Shown: positions 63,205-64,000 of the stretch, piece after piece
How the letters are laid out: every line of letters starts with the position of its first letter
Position numbering within the stretch: position 1 is the first letter of the stretch
NCBI GenBank assembly: GCA_963693365.1
Contig: CAVNZM010000003.1
Coordinates: forward strand, 6,076,001 to 6,140,000
DNA length: 64,000 nucleotides
Source: Amoebidium appalachense
Lineage: Eukaryota > Ichthyosporea
Direction: 5' to 3'
Notes under the pieces: generated by a model
What the model was told of the DNA's origin: nothing
Seen by the model: the letters and a program-made list of their open reading frames with translations, nothing else
Databases searched by the model: none
Position numbers and translations under genes: made by a program

Positions 63205-64000
63205 ACCCTCCGCCCACACACACACACATACACACTCCACTACTACCATCCCCCCCCCCCCCCCCCCCCCGCCACCCTTACCCCCCAAAACACACACCAC
63301 TATCCCCAAATAATGAGAAGGAAAAAGGAAAAGGGAAAAACAACCCACCAATTCAATTAGCTATTACGACCTCCCACCCACCCACAGCCACTTTGTTCGT
63401 TAGACGGAGACAAAAACACAGAAGAAAAAAGAAAAGAAGAAACACGACATTGTGCAAATACCTCCAAATCACCTTTTTTACACGTAAATCACCTTTTTTA
63501 CACGTAAATCACCTTTTTTACACGTTAATCACCTTTTTTACACGGTTTGCAGGAGCCGGTACATAGGCTTCGTGTACATTCCATTAAAAATTCCTGGTGG
63601 GTGGGGCAGTGCTGGTGTGTGCGTGTGTGGTTACCGTGGGTGAGTGAGTGTGTGTGTGTATCCCGCGCATGTGCGCTAGTGTGTGCGGGTGTATATGTGG
63701 TTCGTGTGCAGATGCGTGCGTGTGTGTCTCTTGTGCGCGCATATGGGTGTGATTATGTGTTGCATGTGTGCCTGCGCTATTACATAGGTCGAGCAGATGA
63801 CTAAACAATCGTCAACACAATGTGAACGTGTTTGCCTATGTCCGTGTTCCGCGGAGAAGGAGAAGGAGAGGTGTGTGTGTGGGGGGGGAAGACTGCGGGA
63901 GGTGGGATGGTGAGGGGAGGGGGGGGGCAACCATTCAATGACAGCGCTCAGTTGGGGATAGCCGACACCCGTCTTCTTGCGTGTGGTGCATACAGACCCT
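59921..64000 (-). CDS. GMPR: GMP reductase, C-terminal six exons (5' end outside window)
   Basis: Exons on the minus strand: 64000-63932 (partial), 63134-63095, 62676-62640, 62226-62126, 61397-61308, 60088-59921; all phases agree. They encode [20 protein letters not shown] (the IMPDH/GMPR active-site loop with catalytic Cys), [43 protein letters not shown], the [13 protein letters not shown] flap with YRASEGKTV, and [10 protein letters not shown]...[13 protein letters not shown] to [14 protein letters not shown]. The enzyme converts GMP to IMP and ammonia with NADPH in the cytosol. [13 protein letters not shown] and the EGKTV flap distinguish GMP reductase from IMP dehydrogenase. The protein is complete to its stop; the N-terminal half is missing only because the window ends. 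Confidence 0.93.
60127..60200 (-). repeat. Degenerate copy of the last GMPR exon start
   Basis: On the minus strand the real boundary is TTTTAAAATCAG|GTGCCGTACCGAGG, then CCTGTCGACAGCACGTGCCA. In the intron just upstream, a similar string (AAACCGTACCCTACTATGGT, then CTTGTGGACAGCACGACCAC) occurs at 60175-60135, with matching AT-rich text beyond it. It looks like an old duplication of acceptor plus exon start. Confidence 0.6.
60470..60560 (-). repeat. C-run, CCA repeats and A-run
   Basis: Plus-strand C-runs (60464-60510), ACC repeats (60515-60533) and an A-run (60534-60558) in the last GMPR intron. Confidence 0.85.
60880..61305 (-). repeat. CCCTCT/CCCCCT microsatellite after a GMPR donor
   Basis: About 420 bp of GGGAGA and GGGGGA hexamers on the plus strand. 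On the sense strand it is (CCCTCT)n/(CCCCCT)n beginning about 12 nt after donor GTATGCTATC at 61307. Confidence 0.9.
61398..61640 (-). repeat. Tandem acceptor-like 21-bp units at a GMPR exon
   Basis: On the sense strand five units read GGCTACTGACCTTCCATATA(A)G or close variants. The last is the true acceptor of exon 61397 (CTTCCATATATAG|CAC). Each unit holds a branch-like CTGAC, pyrimidines and a terminal AG. Further upstream is a related unit, CTACTACCCATACAAGGCAA, repeated about three times. Confidence 0.85.
63005..63090 (-). repeat. C-run after GMPR donor
   Basis: Plus-strand G-runs, interrupted by A, cover 63013-63086. On the sense strand they are C tracts beginning 8 nt after donor GTTAGTTG at 63094. 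Confidence 0.9.
63165..63270. repeat. C-runs and CA repeats near the next GMPR acceptor
   Basis: Plus-strand C-runs at 63165-63190 and 63251-63270 with CA repeats between. On the GMPR sense strand these are G-runs, the opposite of the donor-side tracts. Confidence 0.85.
63465..63545 (-). repeat. 20-bp tandem repeat in a GMPR intron
   Basis: Four units of AAATCACCTTTTTTACACGT (plus strand) with single differences. Confidence 0.9.

Overview
The window is nuclear DNA of a eukaryote with long, intron-rich genes. It holds spliced genes with GT-AG introns, one intron with U12-type (AT-AC) features, TATA and AATAAA signals, LTR, LINE and tyrosine-recombinase retroelements, and very heavy microsatellite load (poly-C/poly-G, CA, CT, TG), mostly inside introns. 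The species cannot be named from sequence alone. The GMP reductase, MTG1 and diacylglycerol kinase exons look opisthokont-like, and a microbial holozoan or other protist would fit; this is inference.

Layout. 0.5-1.46 kb: a TATA-driven gene for a coiled-coil, proline-rich protein of unknown role. 1.67-7.07 kb: an apparently complete Ngaro/DIRS-like retroelement on the minus strand (gag, RT-RNase H, tyrosine recombinase) with split direct repeats. 7.08-9.33 kb: tandem repeats. 9.38-11.39 kb: a minus-strand JmjC gene with an apparent frameshift. 12.58-13.21 kb: two tandem tRNA-headed SINE-like units. 14.65-23.47 kb: a nine-exon, 928-residue Plavaka-transposase-like gene whose exon phases all agree; its introns hold kilobases of CA and poly-C. 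23.94-25.09 kb: a 5'-truncated LINE. 26.08 kb: a 76-residue ORF with a histone-H3-like N-terminus. 28.2-33.6 kb: minus-strand diacylglycerol kinase exons interleaved with putative plus-strand exons. 33.7-38.66 kb: a Ty3/gypsy element with open RT-RNase H and broken integrase. 39.6-41.3 kb: microsatellites. 43.5-44.9 kb: an intronless multi-pass membrane protein. 46.96-48.12 kb: a pogo/Tigger-like element. 49.3-58.65 kb: mitochondrial ribosome GTPase MTG1 in nine exons. 59.92-64.0 kb: the C-terminal six exons of GMP reductase, minus strand, running off the window.

The most notable pattern is how the introns appear to have grown. In 16 of 28 donor sites I could place, a C-rich tract follows the 5' splice site within about 12 nt on the sense strand. 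Several introns also contain tandem degenerate copies of the adjoining exon/intron boundary: exon end plus donor in MTG1 introns 5 and 7 and probably in the kinase gene, acceptor units in GMP reductase. Together with the MTG1 AT-AC intron, this is the part of the window most worth following up.

The genes do not form one pathway. MTG1 (mitoribosome assembly) and GMP reductase (purine interconversion) are convergent housekeeping genes. The JmjC and Plavaka-like genes are divergent, with tRNA-SINE units between them.
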